A DNA stretch of 64,000 nt from Cohnella abietis (lineage in GTDB: Bacteria; Bacillota; Bacilli; Paenibacillales; Paenibacillaceae). Positions 46,192 through 54,715 of this stretch are shown in pieces. Below the pieces are notes generated by a model, which saw only the letters and a program-made list of their open reading frames with translations, was not told the origin of the DNA and made no database searches. Positions within the stretch are counted from its first letter, which is position 1; the number at the start of each line of letters is the position of its first letter. Both the position numbers and the translations under genes were made by a program. The stretch covers positions 5,611,501 through 5,675,500 of the forward strand of contig NZ_AP019400.1 in assembly GCF_004295585.1 (NCBI RefSeq), given 5' to 3'.

Positions 46192-47315
46192 AGCGTATCC
46201 TCCCGACCAGCTAACACTTCCCCACTTTCCCCATCAAATAGATGAGCCTTATCTATACGTAGAACAAAGGATACAGAATCTCCCACATTAACCTTCGTAT
46301 GCGCTTCAGCTCTAGAAATTAACGTACCGTTGCCCCAATTCGCATGCACAAAGGTATCTGAGCCCATTGGCTCCTTCATTTCAATTGTCGCTTGTACTTT
46401 CCATTTCTCATATCCCTCTAATTGTGAAGCTTCTCCATCGCTTAAGACATGCTCGGGTCGCAGGCCTAATACAACCTTTGACTTCATAGTTCGTACATAT
46501 TTCGAATATTGATCTGACATCGGTATACTAAATCTACGATTTTCAAAGTGCACTCCATCTGCGTTTTTCACTAATGCTCCCTCAATAAAGTTCATTTGCG
46601 GTGTTCCAATAAACCCGGCTACGAACATATTTTTGGGGTTGTCATATAACGCTTGTGGTGCAGCCACCTGTTGAATTTCACCATCTCGCATAACCACTAT
46701 TCTGGAGCCCATTGTCATAGCCTCAGTTTGATCATGCGTTACATAAACAAATGTCGTCTTCAATTGATTATGTATTTTAATAATTTCAGCTCTTGTCTGC
46801 GCGCGTAATTTGGCATCAAGATTTGATAGCGGTTCATCCATAAGGAATACTTTCGGTTCGCGAACGAGTGCTCTACCTAGCGCTACGCGCTGCTTCTGTC
46901 CGCCAGATAGCTGTCCCGGCTTCTTCGTCATCAGATTAGAAATTTCAAGCATCTTGGCTGCTCGATTCACACGTTCTTCGATTTCATGCTTAACTACCTT
47001 CCGCAGTTGTAAACCTAGTGCCATGTTTTCGTATACGGATAGATTGGGATATAAGGCATAATTCTGAAAAACCATTGCAATATCTCTATCCTTAGGTGAT
47101 ACATAATTGGAAAACTTACCATCAATATAGAGATCCCCCTCAGAGATTTCCTCAAGTCCGGCAAGCATTCTCAATGTCGTTGATTTTCCGCAGCCCGATG
47201 GACCTACCATGACTAGAAATTCTCCGTCAGCCACCTCTAGATGAAAATCCTTAACTGAGGGGGAAGATTCGCCCTTATAATGTTTGTATATATGCTGAAA
47301 AACTACATTTCCCAC
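46188..47315 (-). CDS. MsmX/UgpC-type sugar ABC transporter ATPase
   Basis: 375 residues from GTG 47315 with GGGGG upstream. Walker A GPSGCGKST (38-46), Q-loop FQNYALYP, signature LSGGQ (137-141), Walker B VFLMDEP (157-163) and H-loop VYVTHDQTEAM. The C-terminal third is the regulatory OB-type domain of MalK-like ATPases (VVLGLRPEHV). It is the only sugar-import ATPase in the window, so it may energise both permease pairs of its operon and perhaps the ATPase-less transporters at 10-13 kb and 26-30 kb. Confidence 0.96.
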   Translation of the reverse strand: MGNVVFQHIYKHYKGESSPSVKDFHLEVADGEFLVMVGPSGCGKSTTLRMLAGLEEISEGDLYIDGKFSNYVSPKDRDIAMVFQNYALYPNLSVYENMALGLQLRKVVKHEIEERVNRAAKMLEISNLMTKKPGQLSGGQKQRVALGRALVREPKVFLMDEPLSNLDAKLRAQTRAEIIKIHNQLKTTFVYVTHDQTEAMTMGSRIVVMRDGEIQQVAAPQALYDNPKNMFVAGFIGTPQMNFIEGALVKNADGVHFENRRFSIPMSDQYSKYVRTMKSKVVLGLRPEHVLSDGEASQLEGYEKWKVQATIEMKEPMGSDTFVHANWGNGTLISRAEAHTKVNVGDSVSFVLRIDKAHLFDGESGEVLAGREDTL

Positions 47316-47352
47316 GTATCTGATACCCCCGTCAATTCTGGTATTAAAAGCA

Positions 47353-47384
47353 ACTTTCGCTGCAAATAACGATGCAGCGAAAGT
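47353..47384 (-). terminator. Intercistronic stem-loop after binding-protein gene
   Basis: A perfect 12-bp inverted repeat (47353-47364 with 47373-47384, 8-nt loop), followed on the minus strand by a short T stretch, lies between the binding protein and the ATPase. It is likely to attenuate transcription so that more binding protein than ATPase/permease is made. Confidence 0.7.
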
Positions 47385-47415
47385 CTTAAATAGCCTCTTA
47401 TTTACCTATTAAAGA

Positions 47416-48783
47416 TCACTCTAAACCAAGCGCTTTTCTTGCTGCTACAACGATTTGGCTATTATATTGATCTGCTGCAGCGAAGAATGGCGTTAGATCA
47501 GCCTTCGCGTAGAAATATTGGTTGAGATTAGCGAGCATATTGGCATTAATCCAATCTACATCCAGTATCGCAGGGGATTTTGTATAACAGCAGATTTCAC
47601 CTGTTCTTTCAATCGCAGCAACATTTTTACCTTTCCAAACATCTACGGCTGCGTAGTATGCGCCTAGCTCTGGATAATCAACAAATGCAGTTCCTGAATT
47701 CTCTATCATCCATTTTTGAGCTTCAAGCTCATATTGGAAAGTCAACCATAGGAAAGCCGCTTCTTTGTTCTTGGAAGTTTTCATAATCCCAAACGGAGCA
47801 TTAAGATGCATCGTTGCTTGCATTTTCTTTCCGACAGGGAATGGAAGAACATCCCACTCAAATTTTGCATTGTCATTAAAGCCAGGTACATACCAGTCAG
47901 CACCGATACCGAATAGTGATTTCCCTGCCAAGAAGTTGTTGCCTGAATCCCATCCGTAGCTTTCTGCTTCTTGCGTTGTAGGACGGACATGCCATTTGTA
48001 AGTCAAATCAGAAACCCATTGCAGACTAGCTGCAACCTCTGGCGTATTAAACACAGTTTGCGTTAAATCTTCATTCATGTAGCCGAAGTTAGGTATTGCA
48101 CCGTTGGCCATAGCATAGATCTCAGTAAACCAGGAATTGAAAGTCGTGTCATAAGCTACACCGTATTCTCCCGCTTTAAGATCCGTCGCTTGCTTAGCAA
48201 TTTCCAGGAAATCATCATAAGTCCAATCGTTAGATGGCATCTCAAGTCCATGCTTTTCTAGTAAATCCTTGTTAACTACCATCCATAATGGAACGTCAGA
48301 AATTGGCATTGCATAGTTTTTGTCACCGAGCTTATATATACTACTAATTTCATTTCTAATCTTTGCTGTTTTAAGGATTTCACTGCCTTCCATATAAGGA
48401 GTTAACTCCTCAAGCAAATCCTGCTGCACAAAAGTCGTCATATTATCGACAATTGCAAGGTCTGGGGAATCGCCAGCAGCAACCATTGATACAACTGTTC
48501 CTAGAACATCGTCGGTTACAATCGGCTCAATCGTAATCCATGGGTATTTCTTATGGAATAAATCATACTCTGCCTGATATTGACCAACAAAGTAGGTGAC
48601 ATACTTCAGAGTCACAGGATCCTTCGGCGTTTCTACAGCTGCTGTAGACGGAGCAGGCTCTTGTGTGTTGGAAGATGCGCTAGGCGATGAGTTATTATTC
48701 GAGTTGCCGGAACAAGCTGTCATAATTAATGTAAACAAAAAAACTAGAGCCAGTACGAATGGTGTCGCTTTCAAATTTCTCAT
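47416..48783 (-). CDS. Sugar-binding lipoprotein of ABC transporter (family 1)
   Basis: 455 residues; GGAGG 8 nt before ATG 48783. Signal peptide with lipobox LIMTAC (Cys near 24) and a Ser/Asn/Pro tether, then a MalE-like fold (LKYVTYFVGQYQAEYDLFHKKYPWITIEPI, YAMPISDVPLWMVVNKDLLEKHG). It is the second binding protein of the operon, alongside the membrane-anchored fusion, and probably serves one of the two permease pairs. Confidence 0.94.
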   Translation of the reverse strand: MRNLKATPFVLALVFLFTLIMTACSGNSNNNSSPSASSNTQEPAPSTAAVETPKDPVTLKYVTYFVGQYQAEYDLFHKKYPWITIEPIVTDDVLGTVVSMVAAGDSPDLAIVDNMTTFVQQDLLEELTPYMEGSEILKTAKIRNEISSIYKLGDKNYAMPISDVPLWMVVNKDLLEKHGLEMPSNDWTYDDFLEIAKQATDLKAGEYGVAYDTTFNSWFTEIYAMANGAIPNFGYMNEDLTQTVFNTPEVAASLQWVSDLTYKWHVRPTTQEAESYGWDSGNNFLAGKSLFGIGADWYVPGFNDNAKFEWDVLPFPVGKKMQATMHLNAPFGIMKTSKNKEAAFLWLTFQYELEAQKWMIENSGTAFVDYPELGAYYAAVDVWKGKNVAAIERTGEICCYTKSPAILDVDWINANMLANLNQYFYAKADLTPFFAAADQYNSQIVVAARKALGLE

Positions 48784-48838
48784 TGTTCAATCCTCCATAA
48801 AATGTTTTTTTTATTTATTCGTTAAGTTTCGATGTAAC

Positions 48839-51631
48839 TTATCCTAGATTGAAAAACTTGATATCATCCAGATACAAAATTTCTCCATCTTTAAATTTGG
48901 TCAGCTTAAGTCCAATTGTAAGTTTTTCAACTTTAACCCCATCGATAAATGCTGGAATATGACCAACCCAATCCGCTAGATGCCATCCTGGACCTTCATT
49001 AGCAACTACCTTGTCTTCGTTCCCAAAAGTATGAAGCCATTGACCATTCGCATCATTACAGTATACGAATATCTGCAATGTACCCTTCGTATCACTAAAC
49101 TCTGGGACATAGTAATACGCCGACATTCCATAATATCCAGAACTAATTTGACTAATCTCGTACACAGGCCCACCCCAGTAAAGACCATTCATCTTAAGTC
49201 CATAATTTCCAGTCCGGGGCTTCTCTTGACTTCTGTGCAGATTAATCTCAGAAGTTTGTCCGTATTCCAACCAATACCACCAATCATCTGCAACAATGCC
49301 GTCACCCTGCTCGAAGGAAGAATTATGATTGACCGTCTCCCATTGGTCAGCGATCGCAAGAAGCAGCTTGGCATAATGAACCGCATACATTGAAGACGCT
49401 GTAGTAATGATAGAATTTATCCTACTTCTTACTGCCCCTGTAGATGGCTCCTGCCCTACCCATTCTGCTAAAGCATGTACATCACTGCTCTTCGTACTTG
49501 ACCACAGCATTCCATAAATATCCGGCGGCCAATGAATAGATAATATGGGGTCAGATTTAAATTCCTCTACAAGATTTATCCTCTTCTCGGAAATCGTCAG
49601 TCTTTCGACCATAATATCCAACAGGTTTAAGGCATGATCAGTACTTTGAATTTCACCTGCAGCCTCTAGATTGCCTGGGTATGTCAGCACAGAACCTTCA
49701 TAGTATTCAAATGCTCTCAACAGCAATTCAGCGCGTTTCCCCTGCAAGGAGGTACCATATTGCTTAGCGACTGTCACAGCACTTTCAAGCCACTGTCGAC
49801 TTTGAACAATCTCAGATGAATCTACGATTTTAAGATAGCTTGCATCTGTGAAGGACATGAAGTTCGTTTTCGGGAATGACATCAGCCAACTATTAAACCA
49901 TTCCGTTTCATAAACCCTTCTCTGCCAGAAATCCTCCCAGTGCGCATAATACTTGACTAGATAAGGAGCCGCTTCTGCCCCTACTGCATGTACATACCAA
50001 TCATGTAGCAGTGCATCCACATCAAGTGTTGCATCCCACTTCAGCTTCGCTGCCAGCCACATCTTGGGACCTTCGCCAAAGTTCGCTGGAGACTCCGAGG
50101 TGAACGCTGCAATACCCTTTTCACTCGCATAACGACAATTATCTGCCAGCTGGTGAAAGTACGGTCGCGGAAGCACATAAGGTCCTCCATAGAAGTAATC
50201 ATAGAAGGAGGCTCCTGGGGCTACTTCTAGCCATCTTTCTGTTAGGCTATGTCCCACCTGCAGTCTCTCTGAACTAGCCCAATTCATTCTTTCATCCGTA
50301 ATATAGACCAGAACATTCGATGGAAGCTTCACATTAGATTCTATTGAAGGTGGATCGTAGGTTTCATGATAAGCAAGCGCTGCCAAGTACTTATCTGGGT
50401 GTTGTGCTAACACTTCTTCAGCAACCTTCTGTACCCACTTAAAATAATGATCAGACATATGTGACATGCCCAGAGAATTAAGCTTCTTCTCTTGATAAGA
50501 CGGGTGATGTGGATCTTCTTCGCAATATCCTCCACCATCATTAACCGATATGGAGTACGATTCAGCGTTTGGATTCTCCTCGAAGTATTTGTTAATCAGC
50601 TCAATCGCCTTCTCAGCCGTTTCCAAATTACTATAGCAAGGTTGCCATCCGCCGATCATTTCAGGTTTAATTGTTGTTGGATACCATTCTGGATGATCAG
50701 CCAAATATTTATCTGGTTCAAATAAGTGGAACATGACATGATTGGTGAAAATTCGTGGATAGATGCGGTTGTCCCTATTCCAGCTCTCACTTTTGTCTGC
50801 TGAGCCGAAGGTTCTTGAGAAGAAAGTAGGCTTCTCCACTTTTGCACCTATCGGAACAGTCAATCGAGAAATAATAGGTACATGCTCCCCATCGGTTCCT
50901 GGTAATAACCAACGTACTCCTGCGAATGCTTCTAAAAACTCATTCACACCAAATTCCGTCCCCCAGCCACTTGAGCCAATAATCGTAATTGCCTCGACAC
51001 TGCAGTCGATAATAAAACAATCCCCATCCAGCTCTTGTAATTGTCGATGGATTACATCGCGATTATTTAAACCCGTTACACCAATATAAACAGGCAAAAG
51101 ATGTTTTGGGATTTCAAAACTGCAGGGTAAAAGAGTCAGCTCTATGCCCGTTGCCAGCTTCAAATACTTGATTAGTTTACAAGCAGCTGCATAAGCACGA
51201 GCATCTTCTTCCTTCTGAGGAGCTACAATCACACATTTAGCAGATCCATCTGAGATGATCGATAACCCTTGTGAGATTTTAATCCTTTCCCCACTAACTG
51301 TTGTCCCCTTTTTGTAGGAAACACTGTAAATGACTTCTTGCTCCAATGATTCATAAAGCAACACTGGAACCGAAAGTACAATTTTCTTTGCTTGGGATGA
51401 CCACGTTATTGCATTTGGTATTACAGCAACTGGTGGCTGATCCCCTACGGCTTGATAAACGGAGAAATCTTCAATCAAAGGATCAAGTAATGGAACATAA
51501 CTTAGATCAACAATTATTGTTCCATTTGATGCCTTTACACCTTCAATATCGAGCCTACTTAAAGTTGCTTCTGCTCCATCAAGATCATCATTAATTCCCT
51601 GCAAGCTGTTATCATCTTTTAATGGATACAT
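48839..51631 (-). CDS. DUF4838-family glycan-processing protein candidate
   Basis: 930 residues; AAAGGGGGG about 12 nt before ATG 51631. There is no signal peptide, so it should be cytoplasmic. An Ig-like N-terminal domain (to about 120) is followed by an alpha/beta domain with the look of GH-associated families (CVIVAPQKEEDARAYAAACKLIKYL), then the DUF4838 core (IFTNHVMFHLFEPDKYL, HPEWYP, SISVNDGGGYCEEDP, near residues 300-560). The C-terminal 170 residues are a CBM-like beta domain ending LYLDDIKFFNLG. The conserved Asp/Glu-rich NDGGGYCEED stretch hints at a glycosidase, unproven. A consensus cre site lies 30 bp upstream of the start codon. Confidence 0.82.
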   Translation of the reverse strand: MYPLKDDNSLQGINDDLDGAEATLSRLDIEGVKASNGTIIVDLSYVPLLDPLIEDFSVYQAVGDQPPVAVIPNAITWSSQAKKIVLSVPVLLYESLEQEVIYSVSYKKGTTVSGERIKISQGLSIISDGSAKCVIVAPQKEEDARAYAAACKLIKYLKLATGIELTLLPCSFEIPKHLLPVYIGVTGLNNRDVIHRQLQELDGDCFIIDCSVEAITIIGSSGWGTEFGVNEFLEAFAGVRWLLPGTDGEHVPIISRLTVPIGAKVEKPTFFSRTFGSADKSESWNRDNRIYPRIFTNHVMFHLFEPDKYLADHPEWYPTTIKPEMIGGWQPCYSNLETAEKAIELINKYFEENPNAESYSISVNDGGGYCEEDPHHPSYQEKKLNSLGMSHMSDHYFKWVQKVAEEVLAQHPDKYLAALAYHETYDPPSIESNVKLPSNVLVYITDERMNWASSERLQVGHSLTERWLEVAPGASFYDYFYGGPYVLPRPYFHQLADNCRYASEKGIAAFTSESPANFGEGPKMWLAAKLKWDATLDVDALLHDWYVHAVGAEAAPYLVKYYAHWEDFWQRRVYETEWFNSWLMSFPKTNFMSFTDASYLKIVDSSEIVQSRQWLESAVTVAKQYGTSLQGKRAELLLRAFEYYEGSVLTYPGNLEAAGEIQSTDHALNLLDIMVERLTISEKRINLVEEFKSDPILSIHWPPDIYGMLWSSTKSSDVHALAEWVGQEPSTGAVRSRINSIITTASSMYAVHYAKLLLAIADQWETVNHNSSFEQGDGIVADDWWYWLEYGQTSEINLHRSQEKPRTGNYGLKMNGLYWGGPVYEISQISSGYYGMSAYYYVPEFSDTKGTLQIFVYCNDANGQWLHTFGNEDKVVANEGPGWHLADWVGHIPAFIDGVKVEKLTIGLKLTKFKDGEILYLDDIKFFNLG

Positions 51632-51660
51632 TAGTGATACCTGCCCCCCTTTAGTAAGTA

Positions 51661-51674
51661 TGTAAACGTTCTCA
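51661..51674 (-). promoter_or_regulatory. cre site (CcpA), full consensus match
   Basis: TGTAAACGTTCTCA fits TGWAANCGNTNWCA at all 14 positions. It lies between the Gfo/Idh and DUF4838 genes, 30 bp before the DUF4838 start, so CcpA bound here would act as a roadblock or repress an internal promoter. Confidence 0.75.
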
Positions 51675-51742
51675 TAAATCCTCTATTCCATTATCACCCC
51701 CTCTCTGTTTCCAAATGAAAAGTTTCTAGATAACCAGCATCC

Positions 51743-53047
51743 TTAGGTCACTTTATTAGGGCTGGCAACTCCCTTAACTTGAGTGAATTGCAGCTCCATC
51801 ATTTCCGCGATAGTGACAGATTTTCCACCCTCTAGCCTTGAGCGTTCTGCAGCGAAAGCCATCAAGTGGCTTTGTAAGGAAGCTTCAGCCGAGGTTAGCC
51901 CTTGATCGTCGTTGCTATTTTCATTCCGAACCTGCTTCAGGAATTCCCGCATGAGACCTTCATCGCCGCCTCCATGCCCTCCTTCTTCAACGGTCACTGG
52001 AACTTCAATTGCTTCTCCTCCAAAAGGGAAAAGAACAATTTCACTCTTCTCCATATAACCTCTGATTTCGCCCAGAGTACCCATGATTTGTACCGTTCTA
52101 GATATATCATGTGAAAACCCAGACATCGTAAATGAAGCTGTCGAACCACTTTCAAATTCCATGTTGACGACCTGATGATCCACCACATTATTATCGCAAC
52201 GATATACGCAGCGTCCAAAGGGTCCATGTTCGATTGCTTCTCTGATCCCTTCGGGCGTTAACTTGTTCGTAATAAAGCGATTCCACTCATTACATGGATC
52301 ATCCTCTTCATAAATCCGAACCGCCGAATAAGGACACTCGCGTTCGACTACGCATCCCCCTGTGCAACGGAGCGTTGAACCAACAGGTGCATTCTCCGGA
52401 CGGAAGTGTAAGAGTGAGCCATAAGAACTGACTTTCGTGCACCTCTGATCAATTAACCAAGATAAGATGTCCATATCGTGACAGGATTTCTGTAAGATCA
52501 TAGGACTCGTTTCCTCAGCTTTATTCCAGTTTCCGCGAACGAAGCTATGTGCCATGTGGTAATAACCTACATTTTCACTTAACTGTATAGAGACGATCTG
52601 ACCGATTCCACCGCTTACGATAATCTCTTTGATCTTCGACCAGAACGGGGTATACCTTAGTACATGACAAACAGTCAATAAGCGATTATACTTGCGGGAT
52701 GCATTTGCCATGGTATTGACTTCCTCAGACAATGGGGACATTGGTTTCTCAAGCAACACATCATACCCCAGCTCAAGAGCTTTAATCGTTGGCGCACAAT
52801 GCATCCGATCCTGCGTGGATATCACAGCAACATCCGCCATTACTGCTCCATCTAAAACCTGCTCCCAACTTTCATACAACTGATTAGAAGAGAGTCCGTG
52901 ATCCTTAGCTGCAAGCTGCCGTCTTTCTTCATTCGGCTCGGCTACTGCGACGATTTTTAGCTCCTTCGGATACTTCTTCGCATACTCTCCATATACGAAC
53001 CTTCCTCTAGCACCGGCTCCTACGAGTATTGCAGTAATTTGACGCAC
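51743..53047 (-). CDS. Gfo/Idh/MocA oxidoreductase with Cys-rich insert (copy A)
   Basis: 434 residues from GTG 53047 (GGGAGGGATC upstream). Rossmann start AILVGAGARGRFVYG, EKP motif (LLEKPMSPL), HDMDILSWL. An insert carries C-x3-C-x5-C (RCTGGCVVERECPYSA) and later C-x3-C (GRCVYRCDN), perhaps a metal site. Long for the family. First gene of the 18-kb minus-strand operon. It is a paralogue of the gene at 54716, beyond the divergent promoter region. Likely a cytoplasmic NAD(P)-dependent sugar dehydrogenase or redox-neutral glycosidase. Confidence 0.92.
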   Translation of the reverse strand: MRQITAILVGAGARGRFVYGEYAKKYPKELKIVAVAEPNEERRQLAAKDHGLSSNQLYESWEQVLDGAVMADVAVISTQDRMHCAPTIKALELGYDVLLEKPMSPLSEEVNTMANASRKYNRLLTVCHVLRYTPFWSKIKEIIVSGGIGQIVSIQLSENVGYYHMAHSFVRGNWNKAEETSPMILQKSCHDMDILSWLIDQRCTKVSSYGSLLHFRPENAPVGSTLRCTGGCVVERECPYSAVRIYEEDDPCNEWNRFITNKLTPEGIREAIEHGPFGRCVYRCDNNVVDHQVVNMEFESGSTASFTMSGFSHDISRTVQIMGTLGEIRGYMEKSEIVLFPFGGEAIEVPVTVEEGGHGGGDEGLMREFLKQVRNENSNDDQGLTSAEASLQSHLMAFAAERSRLEGGKSVTIAEMMELQFTQVKGVASPNKVT

Positions 53048-53104
53048 AACGTTTATTGATCCCTCCCTTACCGGAAATACATCGGTAAACTAATTTTTAA
53101 CGGA

Positions 53105-53134
53105 ATCATAACACCCGTTATATTTAGTTGTCAA
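53105..53134 (-). promoter_or_regulatory. Promoter of the 18-kb operon with overlapping operator
   Basis: Minus strand: TTGACA (53129-53134), 18-bp spacer, TATGAT (53105-53110). The dyad ATAAC-N4-GTTAT (53108-53121) fills the spacer and touches the -10 box, an ideal repressor position. Confidence 0.8.
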
Positions 53135-53248
53135 CTCTATATATATTTCACATTTTGTTAATTGCAAACACTTACATTGTTAATTAAATTCGTTAATACC
53201 TTTTCTTTTCAGTTGAAATTTGAATAATAACTCCTCTTTTCATACAAT

Positions 53249-53262
53249 ATAACTAATGTTAT
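53249..53262. promoter_or_regulatory. LacI-type operator dyad
   Basis: ATAAC-TAAT-GTTAT. It lies immediately after a possible plus-strand promoter (TTGAAT 53220-53225, 17 bp, TACAAT 53243-53248), the same geometry as at the lacI promoter. Confidence 0.7.
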
Positions 53263-53618
53263 ACTCAATCTCAAAAAAGAAGATTGCCCTTAGGGCAGAG
53301 GAAAGGGAGATGGCGGAGAAAATAAGATCAGGATGCGAATAACCCACGTTATATAGCAGTTATCTAATTTATGGAATGCTACTGAGCAACGAAGAATAAG
53401 AGCAGCTTCTGCCCTATTTCTATTCTTACTTAGCCATATTGGCATCACAATCTTATGGGATACTTGGATCTTTTACCATTGTGCGCTTACTTTCACAAGT
53501 ATCATACCCATCGTTACTCCATAAACAATAGCAAAGTATTTATTTGCATGAGAAACCTTATGTTGACGGCTTTCACTTTAAGATCTCCTACTTAAATAAG
53601 CTTACATATCGCCAATTA
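53263..53618. other. Gene-free stretch between operators
   Basis: About 350 bp with no supportable gene. It contains a TGCCCT/AGGGCA dyad (53285-53297), the operator at 53339, a 10-codon frame with a ribosome site (start about 53310), and a distant 8-bp pairing (AGGGCAGA near 53291 with TCTGCCCT near 53408). It could be a leader or small RNA from the candidate promoter at 53220, or a decayed gene. Confidence 0.3.
53339..53352. promoter_or_regulatory. LacI-type operator dyad
   Basis: ATAAC-CCAC-GTTAT, one of four copies of this dyad in the divergent region; no clear promoter next to it. It could serve as an auxiliary site for looping. Confidence 0.65.
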
Positions 53619-53666
53619 TTGACGAATATGAACAGTTATGTATATAATATAACGTACGTTATATTA
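53619..53666 (+). promoter_or_regulatory. Promoter and operator of the LacI gene
   Basis: TTGACG (53619-53624), 18 bp, TATAAT (53643-53648), then a perfect 20-bp palindrome centred on ATAAC-GTAC-GTTAT (53647-53666) covering the transcription start. This indicates autoregulation. Confidence 0.8.
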
Positions 53667-53695
53667 TTTGCTTATAGAAGAAGGAGATCTTCCCT

Positions 53696-54688
53696 ATGAT
53701 AACGAAAAAGGAGATCGCGGAGCACCTCGGTATTTCCCGGACTGCTGTTTCTCTCGTATTAAATAATGCGCCTAGCAGTACGATTTCTACGAAAACGCGT
53801 AATAAAATACTTCAAGCAGCCAAGGGGCTTGGTTATCGGGATATTGAGCTTACACCTAAGCTTTGCTTCGTACTCTACGATCGCGATGCCAATGACCCGC
53901 GATATATGGCGGATTTACAAATCATCGAATCAGAAGTCAGTCGATTCAACTACGGCTTGGTATACATGAATATTACTTCTGCCCCCGAGTCATTGAAGAA
54001 AATGCAAAAGATATTGGCCAATCAGGAGATTGAGGGATTTATTATAGCAGGTGATGTTGACGAGAAAATTGTTGATCTCTTTCGTCATTCTAATACACCT
54101 TATATTTTTCACGGGATGCCGTTACAAGATAAAGAAAACTGCCTCAATTTAGTCGCTTTTGATGAAAGAAAATTAGCTTTTGATGCCACCGAATATTTAC
54201 TTTCGTTAGGTCACACCCGGATCGCCTTGTTTATGGGAAGCCTTGATTACCATATCCATCAATTAACATTGGAGGGCTTTCGACAAGCGCATGAAACGAA
54301 TGGAATTCCCTTGGACTATTCTCTCATTCAGATTAGCAATGACGAGAATGGCTATGAGCTATGCAAAAGAACAAAGATGCTGCAGTTGAATTATACGGCT
54401 GCTTTCTGCGCGAATACGGTAATCCAATTCGGCGCACTGCAGTACCTGCAGAGCACTGGTATTTCCGTACCTCACGATATTAGCCTGATTGGTTCTGGTC
54501 TATCAGAGCTAGTGAAAGTCAGTAGCCCTCAACTAACAACCTATTACGTCACCTTAGAGGAAAAGGCTAAAACGGTATCCAAGTTGCTTGAGATTATTAA
54601 CAATCGTAATCACGAGGGGACGTTCTCATCACTGATTACGAATTTCGAGCGCTTCGAGGGTGGTACTACCGCCCCTGTAAAACAGTGA
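53696..54688 (+). CDS. LacI-family regulator of the divergent glycan locus
   Basis: 330 residues; AAGGAGATC before ATG 53696. Helix-turn-helix ITKKEIAEHLGISRTAVSLVLNNAPSSTISTKTRNKI. The sensor half is typical (EGFIIAGDVDEK, HTRIALFMGS, ISLIGSGLSELVKVSSPQLTTYYV). Both its own promoter and that of the opposite operon carry ATAAC-N4-GTTAT dyads, so it is the natural candidate repressor of both. The linked Gfo/Idh gene starts 28 bp downstream. Confidence 0.94.
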   Translation: MITKKEIAEHLGISRTAVSLVLNNAPSSTISTKTRNKILQAAKGLGYRDIELTPKLCFVLYDRDANDPRYMADLQIIESEVSRFNYGLVYMNITSAPESLKKMQKILANQEIEGFIIAGDVDEKIVDLFRHSNTPYIFHGMPLQDKENCLNLVAFDERKLAFDATEYLLSLGHTRIALFMGSLDYHIHQLTLEGFRQAHETNGIPLDYSLIQISNDENGYELCKRTKMLQLNYTAAFCANTVIQFGALQYLQSTGISVPHDISLIGSGLSELVKVSSPQLTTYYVTLEEKAKTVSKLLEIINNRNHEGTFSSLITNFERFEGGTTAPVKQ

Positions 54689-54715
54689 TATAGAAGACAA
54701 AGGAGTTATTCACGA

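Noticed and set aside
51632..51742. Internal promoter candidate (TTGGAA with TAATGG) before DUF4838
   Set aside because: The spacer is only 15 bp and the -10 is poor; the cre site is reported but the promoter is not.
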